From Streptomyces katrae (lineage in GTDB: Bacteria > Actinomycetota > Actinomycetes > Streptomycetales > Streptomycetaceae), in NCBI RefSeq assembly GCF_002028425.1, contig NZ_CP020042.1, positions 3,906,001-3,970,000 on the forward strand: 64,000 bases of DNA, written 5' to 3'. Shown one piece after another: positions 16,258 through 25,857 of the stretch. Positions within the stretch are counted from its first letter, which is position 1. Every line of letters starts with the position of its first letter. The notes under the pieces are model-generated. The model did no database searches. It was not told where the DNA came from and saw only the letters and a list, made by a program, of their open reading frames with translations. A program made the translations under genes and the position numbers.

Positions 16258-18432
16258 TCAGCGTCCCAGTCGGCCGCGGACCATTCCGACCATGGAGTTG
16301 AGCTCTTCGATGCGCATGCGCTTGGCGGCGAGGAGGAAGACGCCGCCCAGGGCGATGCCGCCGGCGACCAGGGCGGCGAGGGAGCCGAGGGCTCCGCTGC
16401 CCAGGACGTGCATGACCCCGTAGGCGGCGGCGCCCGCCACCACTGCGGCCGGGACGCACGCGCCGATCAGACGGGTGTAGGTGCGCATGACGTGTGCACC
16501 GTCGAGGTCCCCGCCGAGGCGGGACTTGAGCCGGCGCCAGGCCACGCCGACGCCGACCACGTAGCCGAGGCCGTACGCGGCGGCCATGCCCACGACGGCC
16601 CAGCGCGCGGGCAGGACGAAGTAGGCCAGGGCGGAGACACCGGCGTTGACCGCGGCGACGATGACGGTGTTGTAGAAGGGGGTCCGGGTGTCCTCGTAGG
16701 CGTAGAACCCGCGCAGGACCACGTACTGGACGGAGTACGGGATCAGGCCGAGGCCGAAGGCCATCAGGACGTAGCCGATGTTCACGGCGTCCTTGCCGGC
16801 GCTGGCGTAGAGCAGGGTGGCCATGGGGACGCCGAGCGCGAGGAAGGCGAAGGCGCAGGGCACGATGGCGACGGCCGAGGTGCGCAGGCCGTAGGAGATG
16901 TCGTCGCGGACCGCGGCGGCGTCGCCGTCATGGGCGGAGCGGGAGATCCGGGGCAGGACGGCGGTCATCACGGAGACGGTGATGATGGCCTGCGGCATCT
17001 GCCACAGCAGCAGCGCGTAGTTGTAGGCGGTGATACCGGTACCGCCGTGACCCAGCTTCTCCGCGGCCGTGCCGGCAGCGGTGGCGAGCTGGGTGACGAC
17101 CACGAGGCCGATCTGGTTGGCGAGGACGAAGAAGAACGTCCACTTCGCCAGGCCGGCCGCCTTGCCGAGGCCGTGGCCCTTCCAGTCGAAGCGCAGGCGG
17201 GGACTGAAGCCGGCGTCGCGCAGGTAGGGGAGCATGGCGAGGGACTGGACGGCGAGGCCGAGCAGGGTGCCGATGCCGAGGAGGCGGACGCCCTCGGGGG
17301 TGATGGTCGCCTCGGAGACGCCGGAGGCGGTGAACCCGCCGAAGGCCCAGATGAAGGCGCCGAAGGTGGCGATGACGACGATGTTGTTGAGGACGGGGGT
17401 CCACATCATCGCGCCGAACCGGCCGCGGGCGTTGAGGATCTGACCGAGCACCACGTGGACGCCCATGAAGAACATCGTGGGCAGGCAGTAGTGGGCGAAG
17501 GCCACGGCGACGTCGAGGCGCTTGGGGTCGCCCGCGATGGTCGGCGACATCATGCGGATGAACAGCGGGGCGGCGAGGACGCAGATGGTGGTGACCGCGC
17601 CGAGGAGGGTGACGACGAGGGTGAGGAGGCGGTTGGCGTAGGCCTCGCCGCCGTCGTCGTCGTTCTTCATGGCACGCACGAGCTGCGGGATGAAGACGGC
17701 GTTGAGGGCGCCGCCGCCGACGAGGACGTAGATCATCGTCGGCAGGGTGTTGGCGACCTGGTAGGAGTCGTTGAGGGTGGCGACGCCGATGGCGCCCGCG
17801 ATGACGAGGGTGCGGGCGAAGCCGGTGATGCGGGAGACGATCGTGCCGGCCGCCATCACGGCGCTGGACTTGAGCAGGCTGGCCGCCTTGCCGGCGGGCT
17901 TGCTCGGGGCCGGGGCGGCGACGGGGGCTTCCTCGGCCGGGGCGCCGGGGGCGGCCTGCTGGTCGCGGTAGAGGTGCGTGAAGGCGTCGGGCTCGGGCTG
18001 CTCGTCCGAGGCACTGGTGACCAGCGAGTCCACCCCGACGAACTGCGTCGTCGCCGCGTGGTCGCCGTAGGGCAGGTGGCGGGACGGGCCGTCCGGCTCC
18101 GGGGGCGGGGTCTGGGCCCATACGCGCGGGTCGGGACCGTGCGAGGGCGCCTGGGGCGCGGCGTAGAGCGGACCGGGCTCCTGGTAGGTGCCCGGCGGCG
18201 GCGGGGGGTGCGAGGCCCGGTCGTAGAGGGCCTCGGTCACCGGGTCCTGGGCCGACAGGTCCTGCGACCGGTAGGGGTCGTAGTCGTAGGCGTCCTGGAC
18301 GTAGGGGTCGTGGTCCGGTGCGGGCGCGGGCGGCGGAACCTGCCCGGGCACCGGAGTGCCGGGGGCAGTGCCCTGGGCGGGCCCAGGCCCGCCGGCGCCC
18401 TGCGCGCGGTCACCGTCGTACGGCGCGTTCAT
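16258..18432 (-). CDS. murJ: Lipid II flippase MurJ (MviN)
   Basis: MurJ moves lipid II across the membrane for peptidoglycan synthesis. The 724-residue protein has a disordered Pro/Tyr-rich N-terminal extension of about 180 residues and a 14-helix MOP-family core from about 185 to 715, with the conserved SRITGFARTLVIA segment in the first core helix and PTMIYVLVGGGALNAVF in the second. The long cytoplasmic head is usual in actinobacteria. It lies between the DUF6049 gene (46 bp upstream) and the pseudokinase gene (117 bp downstream). Confidence 0.95.
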   Translation of the reverse strand: MNAPYDGDRAQGAGGPGPAQGTAPGTPVPGQVPPPAPAPDHDPYVQDAYDYDPYRSQDLSAQDPVTEALYDRASHPPPPPGTYQEPGPLYAAPQAPSHGPDPRVWAQTPPPEPDGPSRHLPYGDHAATTQFVGVDSLVTSASDEQPEPDAFTHLYRDQQAAPGAPAEEAPVAAPAPSKPAGKAASLLKSSAVMAAGTIVSRITGFARTLVIAGAIGVATLNDSYQVANTLPTMIYVLVGGGALNAVFIPQLVRAMKNDDDGGEAYANRLLTLVVTLLGAVTTICVLAAPLFIRMMSPTIAGDPKRLDVAVAFAHYCLPTMFFMGVHVVLGQILNARGRFGAMMWTPVLNNIVVIATFGAFIWAFGGFTASGVSEATITPEGVRLLGIGTLLGLAVQSLAMLPYLRDAGFSPRLRFDWKGHGLGKAAGLAKWTFFFVLANQIGLVVVTQLATAAGTAAEKLGHGGTGITAYNYALLLWQMPQAIITVSVMTAVLPRISRSAHDGDAAAVRDDISYGLRTSAVAIVPCAFAFLALGVPMATLLYASAGKDAVNIGYVLMAFGLGLIPYSVQYVVLRGFYAYEDTRTPFYNTVIVAAVNAGVSALAYFVLPARWAVVGMAAAYGLGYVVGVGVAWRRLKSRLGGDLDGAHVMRTYTRLIGACVPAAVVAGAAAYGVMHVLGSGALGSLAALVAGGIALGGVFLLAAKRMRIEELNSMVGMVRGRLGR

Positions 18433-18478
18433 CGCAACCCCACCTCATCGTCCCCAGGCCGGCCGGCCACGGCATCGC

Positions 18479-20737
18479 TCAACGGTCCACTGTCTCACCC
18501 GTTCCGGACCCCTCTGTGCTTTGCGGTCCGGTGTCCGTGGTCTCGTCACTCGGCTGCGTGCTCTCCTCGGCGGCGGCGCGGGCGGCGACGCGCTTGCGGC
18601 TGGCGTACATCTTGATGCCGGCCAGGACCAGGAGGAGCACACCGCCGGCGATGACGAGCATGACGGTGGGGGTGATCTCGGTGGCCTCGACGGTGAACTT
18701 GCGTTCCTTGCCGTACGGCACGCCGTCCTTGGTGAAGAGGCGTGCGGTGACCTGGACCGGACCACTCGCGGTGGCGTTGGCGGTGAACTTTACCGTCTGG
18801 CTGTGGCCGCCCTGAACGGTGACTTCCTGTTCCGATTCGCTGAACATCAAGCGGGTCGGGTTGTCGGATTTGACCCTCAGCACCAGGTTGTGCACGTCCT
18901 GGACGAGGCTGTTCTGGACGCTGACCGGGATCGTCGCGCTATGTCCGGACAAGGTGGCGTCCGACTTGGGGACGACCTTGACCTTGTCGGTCAGTCCGAG
19001 CAGGTAGGACTGCACCTCGTCGCGGTAGCGGTCGGCCTCCTCGGGGCGGCCGCGCCAGGAGGTGGACATCTCCCGGTTGGTGGTGTTGCCGAAGGGGATC
19101 TCGACGCGGTCCGGGGCCGTGAGGATGACCTTGAAGTGGTCCAGGGTGTTCTGGGTGGTGCGGATCTTCTCGAACGCCGACACCGGGAGCTCCTGCTTGC
19201 TCAGGGCTTCCGGGTACTGGCCCGCGCCGGGCACCTGGGTCGCGGCGCCGGGGTCGGGCTTGGCGGCGGCCGCCGCCTCCAGGTCGGAGGGCTGGGTCCA
19301 GCGCGCGGCCTGGAGACCCCGCAGGGCGAGGGCCATCGACTCGGCCTGGCTGGCGGAGGGCCGGCGCTGGGGCGCGACCACGTAGCTCCGCGGTTCGTCG
19401 CCGCCCTGGAGGTTGAGCGCCAGGCTGTGGGCGAGGAACCGCTGCACGGCGAGCGTGGAGTTCCCGGCGCCGGCCATGTCGCCCTCGAAGGCGGTGGACA
19501 GATCGGCATCGGCGACCACGGCGGTGGTGCCCGCGCCGATGGGACGGGCGGCGCTCGGGGTGTAGCCGAGGGCGCCGGTCTCCTGGAGGCTGTCGCTGCG
19601 GGTCAGGACGTTGTGGGCGCCGGCCGAGGTGGCGACGTTCACGATCGACGGGTCGATCGCGCCTTCCATGGGCCAGGAGAAGTCGGTGGAGGCGTTGACG
19701 TGCAGCACCGTCTCGACGGCCTGCTTCGCCTTGTCGGTGGCGGGCCGCAGCTGGCCCAGGGTGCCGGAGACGTCCTTGCCGTGGTGGGCGAGGGAGGCGA
19801 TGTCGGGGTCGGCGTACGGGAGGGCGACGACCTTCTTGCCCTGTACGGCGTTCTCCAGGGCGCTCAGCCACTGCTCGGCGACGGCCTTGTTGCGGCCCTG
19901 GACGGGCTTTCCGTCCGGGTCGGGGCTGCGGACCCGGTAGCCCTTGGTCATGGCGTCGACGGTGGCGAGGAGGTCGGGGTCGATGACCCAGGTGACCGGC
20001 AGGTCCTTGCCGAGCGAGACCATCCGCTCCAGCCGCCCGCCCGGCCGCAGCTCGTCGGCGAGGGAGTCGTCCATGAAGACCGGGGTCTGGACCTCGTCCG
20101 AGCCCGTCTCGGCGGTGACGCGGGTCGTGGAGATCAGCGGCCACACATAGGTGAGGGAGGACCGCTTGGCTGCCGGGTCCGGCTGCCAGGGCAGCACGGT
20201 CCGCTGGATGCCGAGCACCTGCTCGGACGGGCGGCTGTCGGTCGTCCCGGAGACGGAGACGCCCAGCTGGTAGACGCCGTCGGCACCCAGGTCGAGCTTG
20301 TTGACCGGCACCTTGATCGTGAAGGGCTGGCTGACCTTCGAGGGAAGGGAGTCGATCTTCGCGGCGAAGGCCTGGTCGATCTCTCCCGGGTCCACCCCGG
20401 GCCGGAACCCCTTGCGGTCCGCCACCTCGTCGATGGCCGACCGGTCGCCCACCATGGGGCCGACCCGCAGCCCGACGTGGGCCCCCTTGATCGTCTCGCG
20501 GCCGTTGTTGACCACGGTCCCCTGGATGGTCAGCGTGTCGCTCTTGACCGGAGCGCTCGGTGACACCTCGGTCAGCTGGACGTCGACGGAAGACTCGGCG
20601 GCCTCGGCCACGGGGGCGGGGGCGTAGACGAGGGCGGCCAGCACCGGTGTTCCGCTCAGCAGGACGACCGCCCGCCGCAGCCATCGGCGCCGGGCAGGGG
20701 GGGAGGCCGCCCCCTGGATTTCTGCCGCCTCGGCCAC
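18479..20737 (-). CDS. DUF6049 family secreted, membrane-anchored protein
   Basis: The function is unknown. The 752-residue protein has an Arg-rich start, a signal peptide or N-terminal helix near residues 20-45, a long outside region with beta-rich stretches, and one C-terminal membrane helix near 695-715 followed by a basic, acidic-ended tail. Start chosen at GTG 20737 (VAEAAEIQG) with GGTGAG upstream. It is conserved upstream of murJ in actinobacteria, so a role in cell wall assembly is likely but inferred. Confidence 0.8.
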   Translation of the reverse strand: MAEAAEIQGAASPPARRRWLRRAVVLLSGTPVLAALVYAPAPVAEAAESSVDVQLTEVSPSAPVKSDTLTIQGTVVNNGRETIKGAHVGLRVGPMVGDRSAIDEVADRKGFRPGVDPGEIDQAFAAKIDSLPSKVSQPFTIKVPVNKLDLGADGVYQLGVSVSGTTDSRPSEQVLGIQRTVLPWQPDPAAKRSSLTYVWPLISTTRVTAETGSDEVQTPVFMDDSLADELRPGGRLERMVSLGKDLPVTWVIDPDLLATVDAMTKGYRVRSPDPDGKPVQGRNKAVAEQWLSALENAVQGKKVVALPYADPDIASLAHHGKDVSGTLGQLRPATDKAKQAVETVLHVNASTDFSWPMEGAIDPSIVNVATSAGAHNVLTRSDSLQETGALGYTPSAARPIGAGTTAVVADADLSTAFEGDMAGAGNSTLAVQRFLAHSLALNLQGGDEPRSYVVAPQRRPSASQAESMALALRGLQAARWTQPSDLEAAAAAKPDPGAATQVPGAGQYPEALSKQELPVSAFEKIRTTQNTLDHFKVILTAPDRVEIPFGNTTNREMSTSWRGRPEEADRYRDEVQSYLLGLTDKVKVVPKSDATLSGHSATIPVSVQNSLVQDVHNLVLRVKSDNPTRLMFSESEQEVTVQGGHSQTVKFTANATASGPVQVTARLFTKDGVPYGKERKFTVEATEITPTVMLVIAGGVLLLVLAGIKMYASRKRVAARAAAEESTQPSDETTDTGPQSTEGSGTGETVDR

Positions 20738-20946
20738 GCGCTCACCAGTCCCTCGAAGTGTCAGTGGTCGTCGGTTCTGCGTCCACGCATGGTAACGAGA
20801 CGCGCTGTGCGCGAGTGCCGCGCCTTGCTCCACAAGATCCGTTCCGGGTCCGTTCCGGTTCCCGGGCCCGGGGCTCGGCCCGCGCGGTGCTCCGCCAGGA
20901 GAAACCGGGCGGCCCCGGCCGGGCGGGCCACGTACCCTTTTCTGTT

Positions 20947-22398
20947 GTGCCGAACGCCAATGAAGACAACCCCAGTGCCCTGAGTCAGGTGCAGCGCCGC
21001 GCGGTCAGTGAACTGCTGCGGGTCGCGCCCGTCGCCGACGAGCTCGGCCGCCGTTTCCAGGAGGCGGGCTTCCGCCTCGCCCTGGTCGGCGGGTCCGTCC
21101 GCGACGCGCTGCTCGGGCGTCTCGGCAACGACCTCGACTTCACCACCGACGCGCGTCCCCAGGACGTACTGAAGATCGTGCGGCCGTGGGCCGACTCGGT
21201 CTGGGACGTCGGCATCGCCTTCGGCACCGTCGGCGCTCAGAAGCAGGGCTTCCAGATCGAGGTGACGACGTACCGCTCCGAGGCGTACGACCGCACCTCC
21301 CGCAAGCCCGAGGTCTCCTACGGCAACTCGATCGAGGAGGACCTGGTCCGCCGCGACTTCACCGTCAACGCCATGGCCCTGGCCCTGCCGGAGCAGGTGT
21401 TCGTCGACCCGCACGGCGGCCTGGAGGACCTGGCCGCCGGGGTGCTGCGGACGCCCGGAACCCCGGAGGACTCCTTCTCCGACGACCCGCTGCGGATGCT
21501 GCGCGCGGCCCGGTTCGCCGCACAGCTGGACTTCGAGGTCGCCCCCGAGGTCGTGGCGGCGATGAAGGCGATGGCCGACCGGATCGAGATCGTCTCGGCG
21601 GAGCGGGTACAGGCCGAGCTGAACAAGCTGCTGCTCTCCGCCCACCCGCGGAAGGGCCTGGCGCTCCTGGTGGACACCGGTCTCGCCGACCGGGTCCTGC
21701 CGGAGCTGCCGGCGCTGCGGCTGGAGAGTGACGAGCACCACCGGCACAAGGACGTCTACGACCACTCGCTGATCGTCCTGGAGCAGGCGATCGCGCTGGA
21801 GGAGGACGGCCCGGACCTGGTGCTGCGGCTCGCGGCCCTGCTGCACGACATCGGCAAGCCCCGCACGCGCCGCTTCGAGAGTGACGGCCGGGTCTCCTTC
21901 CACCACCACGAGGTGGTGGGCGCGAAGATGACCAAGAAGCGCATGGCGGCGCTGAAGTACTCGAACGACATGATCAAGGACGTGTCCCGGCTGGTGGAGC
22001 TGCACCTGCGCTTCCACGGTTACGGGGATGGCGAGTGGACCGACTCGGCGGTGCGGCGCTACGTCCGCGACGCGGGCCCGCTCCTGGACCGGCTGCACAA
22101 GCTGACCCGCTCCGACTGCACGACCCGAAACAAGCGCAAGGCCAATGCACTGTCCCGCACCTATGACGGGCTGGAGGAGCGGATCGCGCAGCTCCAGGAA
22201 CAGGAGGAGCTGGACGCGATCCGCCCCGACCTGAACGGCAACGAGATCCAGCAGATCCTGGAGATCGGCCCGGGGCCCGCGGTGGGCAAGGCCTATGCCT
22301 TCCTGCTGGACCTGAGGCTGGAGAACGGCCCGATGGGGCACGAGGCGGCGGTGGCGGCCCTCAAGCAGTGGTGGGCCGAGCAGGCTCCCCAGGCCTGA
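20947..22398 (+). CDS. cca: CCA tRNA nucleotidyltransferase
   Basis: The enzyme adds or repairs the 3' CCA of tRNA. The 483-residue protein has the class II polymerase motif LVGGSVRDALLG and the metal pair in NDLDFTTDA near residue 60, the RRDF motif, and a C-terminal HD domain (LLHDIGKPRTRR) that may give phosphatase or repair activity. I chose GTG 20947. A TACCCT hexamer ends eight bases before it, which suggests a leaderless transcript. The frame is open far upstream, but that part lies over the start of the divergent DUF6049 gene. Confidence 0.93.
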   Translation: MPNANEDNPSALSQVQRRAVSELLRVAPVADELGRRFQEAGFRLALVGGSVRDALLGRLGNDLDFTTDARPQDVLKIVRPWADSVWDVGIAFGTVGAQKQGFQIEVTTYRSEAYDRTSRKPEVSYGNSIEEDLVRRDFTVNAMALALPEQVFVDPHGGLEDLAAGVLRTPGTPEDSFSDDPLRMLRAARFAAQLDFEVAPEVVAAMKAMADRIEIVSAERVQAELNKLLLSAHPRKGLALLVDTGLADRVLPELPALRLESDEHHRHKDVYDHSLIVLEQAIALEEDGPDLVLRLAALLHDIGKPRTRRFESDGRVSFHHHEVVGAKMTKKRMAALKYSNDMIKDVSRLVELHLRFHGYGDGEWTDSAVRRYVRDAGPLLDRLHKLTRSDCTTRNKRKANALSRTYDGLEERIAQLQEQEELDAIRPDLNGNEIQQILEIGPGPAVGKAYAFLLDLRLENGPMGHEAAVAALKQWWAEQAPQA

Positions 22399-22429
22399 CC
22401 GGCGTCCGGCGCGGCCCGTGGGCGGCACT

Positions 22430-22443
22430 GTTTCACGTGAAAC
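22430..22443. promoter_or_regulatory. parS: parS site (first of a close pair)
   Basis: An exact GTTTCACGTGAAAC lies in the short convergent gap after cca. The second site begins 24 bp later, so two ParB dimers could load close together. Confidence 0.95.
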
Positions 22444-22449
22444 CAGTGC

Positions 22450-23733
22450 CTATGTTTCACGTGAAACATCGACGCGGTCGCGCCGCCGGCGCAGGAACAC
22501 CGCCGTGCCGGCGTAGATCAGGGCCGTGGCCAGGAGCAGGGCCACGGACCGGCCGTCGGCGGGGAGCATCAGCGAGGACACCGCGGCCGCTCCGACGAAG
22601 GCCACGTTGAACAGCACGTCGTAGACGGAGAAGACCCGGCCCCGGTAGTCGTCGTCCACCCGGGACTGCACCACGGTGTCGGTGCAGATCTTGGCCCCCT
22701 GCGTGGCGACGCCCAGGGCGAAGGCGGCGACGAGCATCGGCCCGGGGGCGAAGAAGAGGCCGAGGGCCGGTACGAGGAGAGCCGATCCGGCCGCGCAGGC
22801 GGTGATCCAGCCCAGCGGGCCGAGCCGGCCGACCAGCCAGGGGGTCACCACGGCGGCCGCGAAGAACCCGGCACCGGAGACCCCGACGGCGACCCCCAGC
22901 AAGGCCAGGCCGTCCGCCTCGTTGTCCGACCACGCGTAGCGGCAGAGCATCAGCAGCATCACGGTCAGGGCCCCGTAGGCGAAGCGCATCAGGGTCATGG
23001 CGGTGAGGGCCCGGGCCGCCTCCCGTCGGGCGGCCAGGTGCCGCAGGCCCTCGGCCATGCCCCGTACGGTGAGCGCGACCCCTTCGAGGACCGACGGGCG
23101 TGTCCGGCCGGGAGGGTGGTCGGGCCCCAGGAGGTCGACGGCCAGCCGTAGCGCCACCAGCCCCGCACACAGGTACAGCCCGGCGCCGACCAGGACGACG
23201 AGCGCGTTGGACCCGGAGGCCAGGATCCGGACGAAGAAGGCCAGGCCGCCTCCGGCGACGGCCGCGAGCGTTCCGGCGGTCGGCGAGAGGGCGTTCGCGG
23301 TGACCAGTTCGTCGGCTTCGACGACGTGCGGCAGGGCGGCCGCGAGCCCGGCGAGGACGAAGCGGTTGACGGCGGTCACGGACAGGGCGGAGGCGTAGAA
23401 GAGCCAGTCGGGGACGTGCGCGACGATCAGTACGGCGGTGACGCAGGCGAGGAGGGCCCGCAGGACGTTGCCGTAGAGGAAGACCTGGCGGCGGCGCCAG
23501 CGGTCGAGCAGTACTCCGGCGAAGGGGCCGATCGCGGAGTAGGGCAGCAGGAGAACCGCCATCGCCGAGGCGATGGCGGCGGGAGAGGTCTGCTTCTCCG
23601 GGGAGAAGACCACGAAGGTGGCCAGGGCGACCTGGTACGTCCCGTCGGCGGCCTGGCACAGCAGCCGTACGGCGAGCAGGTTGCGGAAGTCCCTCCGGCG
23701 CAGGAGTACGCGCAGATCACGTACGACAGGCAT
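22450..23733 (-). CDS. MFS family transporter
   Basis: The 427-residue protein has about twelve hydrophobic segments and an MFS loop (LLDRWRRRQVFLYG) between helices 2 and 3. It resembles drug or metabolite exporters, but the substrate is unknown. I chose ATG 23733 (MPVVRDLR); the frame stays open far upstream, over ino1, without support. The last codons, read as DVSRET then TAG, are formed by a parS site, so the C-terminus of the protein is dictated by the DNA signal. Confidence 0.88.
   Translation of the reverse strand: MPVVRDLRVLLRRRDFRNLLAVRLLCQAADGTYQVALATFVVFSPEKQTSPAAIASAMAVLLLPYSAIGPFAGVLLDRWRRRQVFLYGNVLRALLACVTAVLIVAHVPDWLFYASALSVTAVNRFVLAGLAAALPHVVEADELVTANALSPTAGTLAAVAGGGLAFFVRILASGSNALVVLVGAGLYLCAGLVALRLAVDLLGPDHPPGRTRPSVLEGVALTVRGMAEGLRHLAARREAARALTAMTLMRFAYGALTVMLLMLCRYAWSDNEADGLALLGVAVGVSGAGFFAAAVVTPWLVGRLGPLGWITACAAGSALLVPALGLFFAPGPMLVAAFALGVATQGAKICTDTVVQSRVDDDYRGRVFSVYDVLFNVAFVGAAAVSSLMLPADGRSVALLLATALIYAGTAVFLRRRRDRVDVSRET
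22454..22467. promoter_or_regulatory. parS: parS site forming the end of the MFS gene
   Basis: An exact GTTTCACGTGAAAC overlaps the last codons of the MFS gene and ends one base before its stop codon, encoding Val-Ser-Arg-Glu-Thr. Confidence 0.95.
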
Positions 23734-23752
23734 GTGGGCAAGGGTCACATAC

Positions 23753-23791
23753 ACCGAGGGTCTCCGGACACATAGTCCGGAGACCCTCGGT
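23753..23791 (-). terminator. Terminator after ino1
   Basis: A perfect 16-bp stem (23753-23768 with 23776-23791) and 7-base loop lie about 60 bp beyond the ino1 stop and 20 bp before the MFS gene, both read leftward. It should insulate the two. Confidence 0.85.
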
Positions 23792-23849
23792 GGAAGAAGC
23801 GTCGAAGAGCAGGTGTCCCGGGGGACCCTGGACCCGACCGGCGCTGCGA

Positions 23850-24932
23850 CTAGCGCTCGACCTCGCCCTTGATGAACTTCTCGACGTTGGCCAGGGCCTC
23901 GTCGTCGAAGTACTGGACCGGCGGGGACTTCATGAAGTAGCTGGAGGCCGACAGGATCGGGCCGCCGATGCCGCGGTCCTTGGCGATCTTCGCGGCGCGC
24001 AGGGCGTCGATGATGACACCGGCGGAGTTCGGGGAGTCCCACACCTCGAGCTTGTACTCGAGGTTCAGCGGGACGTCGCCGAAGGCGCGGCCCTCGAGGC
24101 GGACGTAGGCCCACTTGCGGTCGTCGAGCCACGCCACGTAGTCGGACGGGCCGATGTGGACGTTCTTCTCGCCGAGCTCACGGTCGGGGATCTGCGAGGT
24201 GACGGCCTGCGTCTTGGAGATCTTCTTCGACTCGAGGCGGTCGCGCTCGAGCATGTTCTTGAAGTCCATGTTGCCGCCGACGTTGAGCTGCATGGTGCGC
24301 TCGAGGCGGACGCCGCGGTCTTCGAAGAGCTTCGCCATCACGCGGTGCGTGATGGTCGCGCCGACCTGGGACTTGATGTCGTCGCCGACGATCGGGACAC
24401 CGGCCTCGGTGAACTTGTCGGCCCACTCCTTGGTGCCGGCGATGAAGACCGGGAGGGCGTTGACGAACGCGACCTTGGCGTCGATGGCGCACTGGGCGTA
24501 GAACTTCGCCGCGTCCTCGGAACCGACGGGGAGGTAGCAGACCAGGACGTCGACCTGGCGGTCCTTGAGGACCTGGACCACGTCGACCGGGGCCTCGGAG
24601 GACTCCTCGATGGTCATGCGGTAGTACTTGCCGAGACCGTCGAGGGTGTGGCCGCGCTGGACCGTGACGCCCTTGTTCGGGACGTCGCAGATCTTGATGG
24701 TGTTGTTCTCGCTGGCGCCGGTGGCGTCCGAGAGGTCCAGGCCGACCTTCTTGGCGTCGACGTCGAACGCGGCGACGAACTCGACGTCACGGACGTGGTA
24801 GTCGCCGAACTGGACGTGCATCAGACCCGGGACCTTGGTGGCCGGGTCGGCGTCCTTGTAGTACTCGACGCCCTGCACCAGCGAGGCGGCGCAGTTGCCC
24901 ACGCCGACGATGGCTACGCGAACCGAACCCAT
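23850..24932 (-). CDS. ino1: Inositol-3-phosphate synthase (inositol-1-phosphate synthase)
   Basis: The enzyme converts glucose 6-phosphate to inositol 3-phosphate with NAD, supplying phosphatidylinositol and mycothiol. The 360-residue protein starts with the Rossmann motif [16 protein letters not shown] and contains the [10 protein letters not shown] and [11 protein letters not shown] motifs of the actinobacterial form. ATG 24932 has GGGAG ten bases upstream. It follows the PadR regulator gene by 50 bp on the same strand, so the two are probably co-transcribed and under PadR control. Confidence 0.96.
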   Translation of the reverse strand: MGSVRVAIVGVGNCAASLVQGVEYYKDADPATKVPGLMHVQFGDYHVRDVEFVAAFDVDAKKVGLDLSDATGASENNTIKICDVPNKGVTVQRGHTLDGLGKYYRMTIEESSEAPVDVVQVLKDRQVDVLVCYLPVGSEDAAKFYAQCAIDAKVAFVNALPVFIAGTKEWADKFTEAGVPIVGDDIKSQVGATITHRVMAKLFEDRGVRLERTMQLNVGGNMDFKNMLERDRLESKKISKTQAVTSQIPDRELGEKNVHIGPSDYVAWLDDRKWAYVRLEGRAFGDVPLNLEYKLEVWDSPNSAGVIIDALRAAKIAKDRGIGGPILSASSYFMKSPPVQYFDDEALANVEKFIKGEVER

Positions 24933-24982
24933 TCCGGTTGCTCCCTGTCTGTTCTCGGAACGAGGCCTGCGAGATGCAGGTC

Positions 24983-25585
24983 TCACTTTGCTGTTTCGTC
25001 GGGCGGACCGGGGCGTCTCTTGTCCCGTCCCGCCCTCTCGCTCTCGATGAGCTCGTTCAGCCAGCGCACTTCACGCTCGACGGATTCCATTCCGTGCCGC
25101 TGCAGCTCGAGCGTGTAGTCGTCCAGGCGCTCGCGTGTGCGGGCGAGCGAGGCGCGCATCTTCTCCAGGCGCTCCTCCAGCCGGCTGCGACGGCCCTCCA
25201 GAACCCGCATCCGCACTTCTCGTTCGGTCTGGCCGAAGAAGGCGAAGCGGGCGGCGAAGGACTCGTCCTCCCAGGTGTCGGGGCCGGTGTGGGAGAGGAG
25301 CTCTTCGAAGTGCTCCTTACCTGCTGCCGTCAACCGGTAGACGATCTTGGCGCGGCGCCCTGCGAGTGAAGCGGCGAGAGCGTCCTCCGGGGCGTTCCCC
25401 GGTTCTTCGATCAACCAGCCGTTGGCGACCAGCGTCTTGAGGCAGGGATAGAGAGTCCCGTAGCTGAACGCCCTGAATACCCCCAGTGAGGTGTTGAGCC
25501 GCTTGCGCAGCTCGTACCCGTGCATGGGGGATTCGCGAAGCAGGCCGAGGACGGCGAACTCGAGGATGCCTGAGCGCCTGCTCAT
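24983..25585 (-). CDS. PadR family transcriptional regulator
   Basis: The 200-residue protein has an N-terminal winged helix ([24 protein letters not shown], the PadR signature) at about 7-85 and a C-terminal coiled dimerisation region (residues about 115-185). PadR proteins usually repress their own operon until a ligand binds. ATG 25585 has GAGAGGGG upstream. A near-perfect ATGT...ACAT palindrome lies 39 bp upstream. The gene order padR-ino1 suggests it controls inositol or mycothiol supply; this is inference. Confidence 0.9.
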   Translation of the reverse strand: MSRRSGILEFAVLGLLRESPMHGYELRKRLNTSLGVFRAFSYGTLYPCLKTLVANGWLIEEPGNAPEDALAASLAGRRAKIVYRLTAAGKEHFEELLSHTGPDTWEDESFAARFAFFGQTEREVRMRVLEGRRSRLEERLEKMRASLARTRERLDDYTLELQRHGMESVEREVRWLNELIESERAGRDKRRPGPPDETAK

Positions 25586-25623
25586 CCGCCTGCCCCTCTC
25601 TGCCTCTGAGTTTATGTCGAGCT

Positions 25624-25644
25624 GATGTATCGGCTCGATACATC
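25624..25644. promoter_or_regulatory. Candidate PadR operator
   Basis: Arms GATGTATCG and CGATACATC are separated by three bases. PadR proteins typically bind ATGT-N8-ACAT-like palindromes, and this one lies just upstream of padR. A second, weaker palindrome GTGAC-N4-GTCAC lies at 25688-25701. Confidence 0.7.
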
Positions 25645-25857
25645 CAGACCATAGATCGACACGCTTCCGGCGACAAGCCAAGACATGGTGACCGGCGTCA
25701 CATCACCAATTCGTACGACGCAAGTTGCCTGATTTGGGGTGAACTTCGGCACTGATTGGGTTTTGGTCGTGCGTAGGCTGTGCTGCAGGACCACCGGGGG
25801 GAACCGGAATCACCTGCCGCTTCCAGGCCACTCGCCTGCCCGAGGAGTAGTCGTTCG

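Noticed and set aside
15322..18615. 1097-codon open frame on the plus strand
   Set aside because: It is antisense to the pseudokinase and murJ genes. High GC leaves third-position frames open. Composition is low-complexity and no family pattern is seen.
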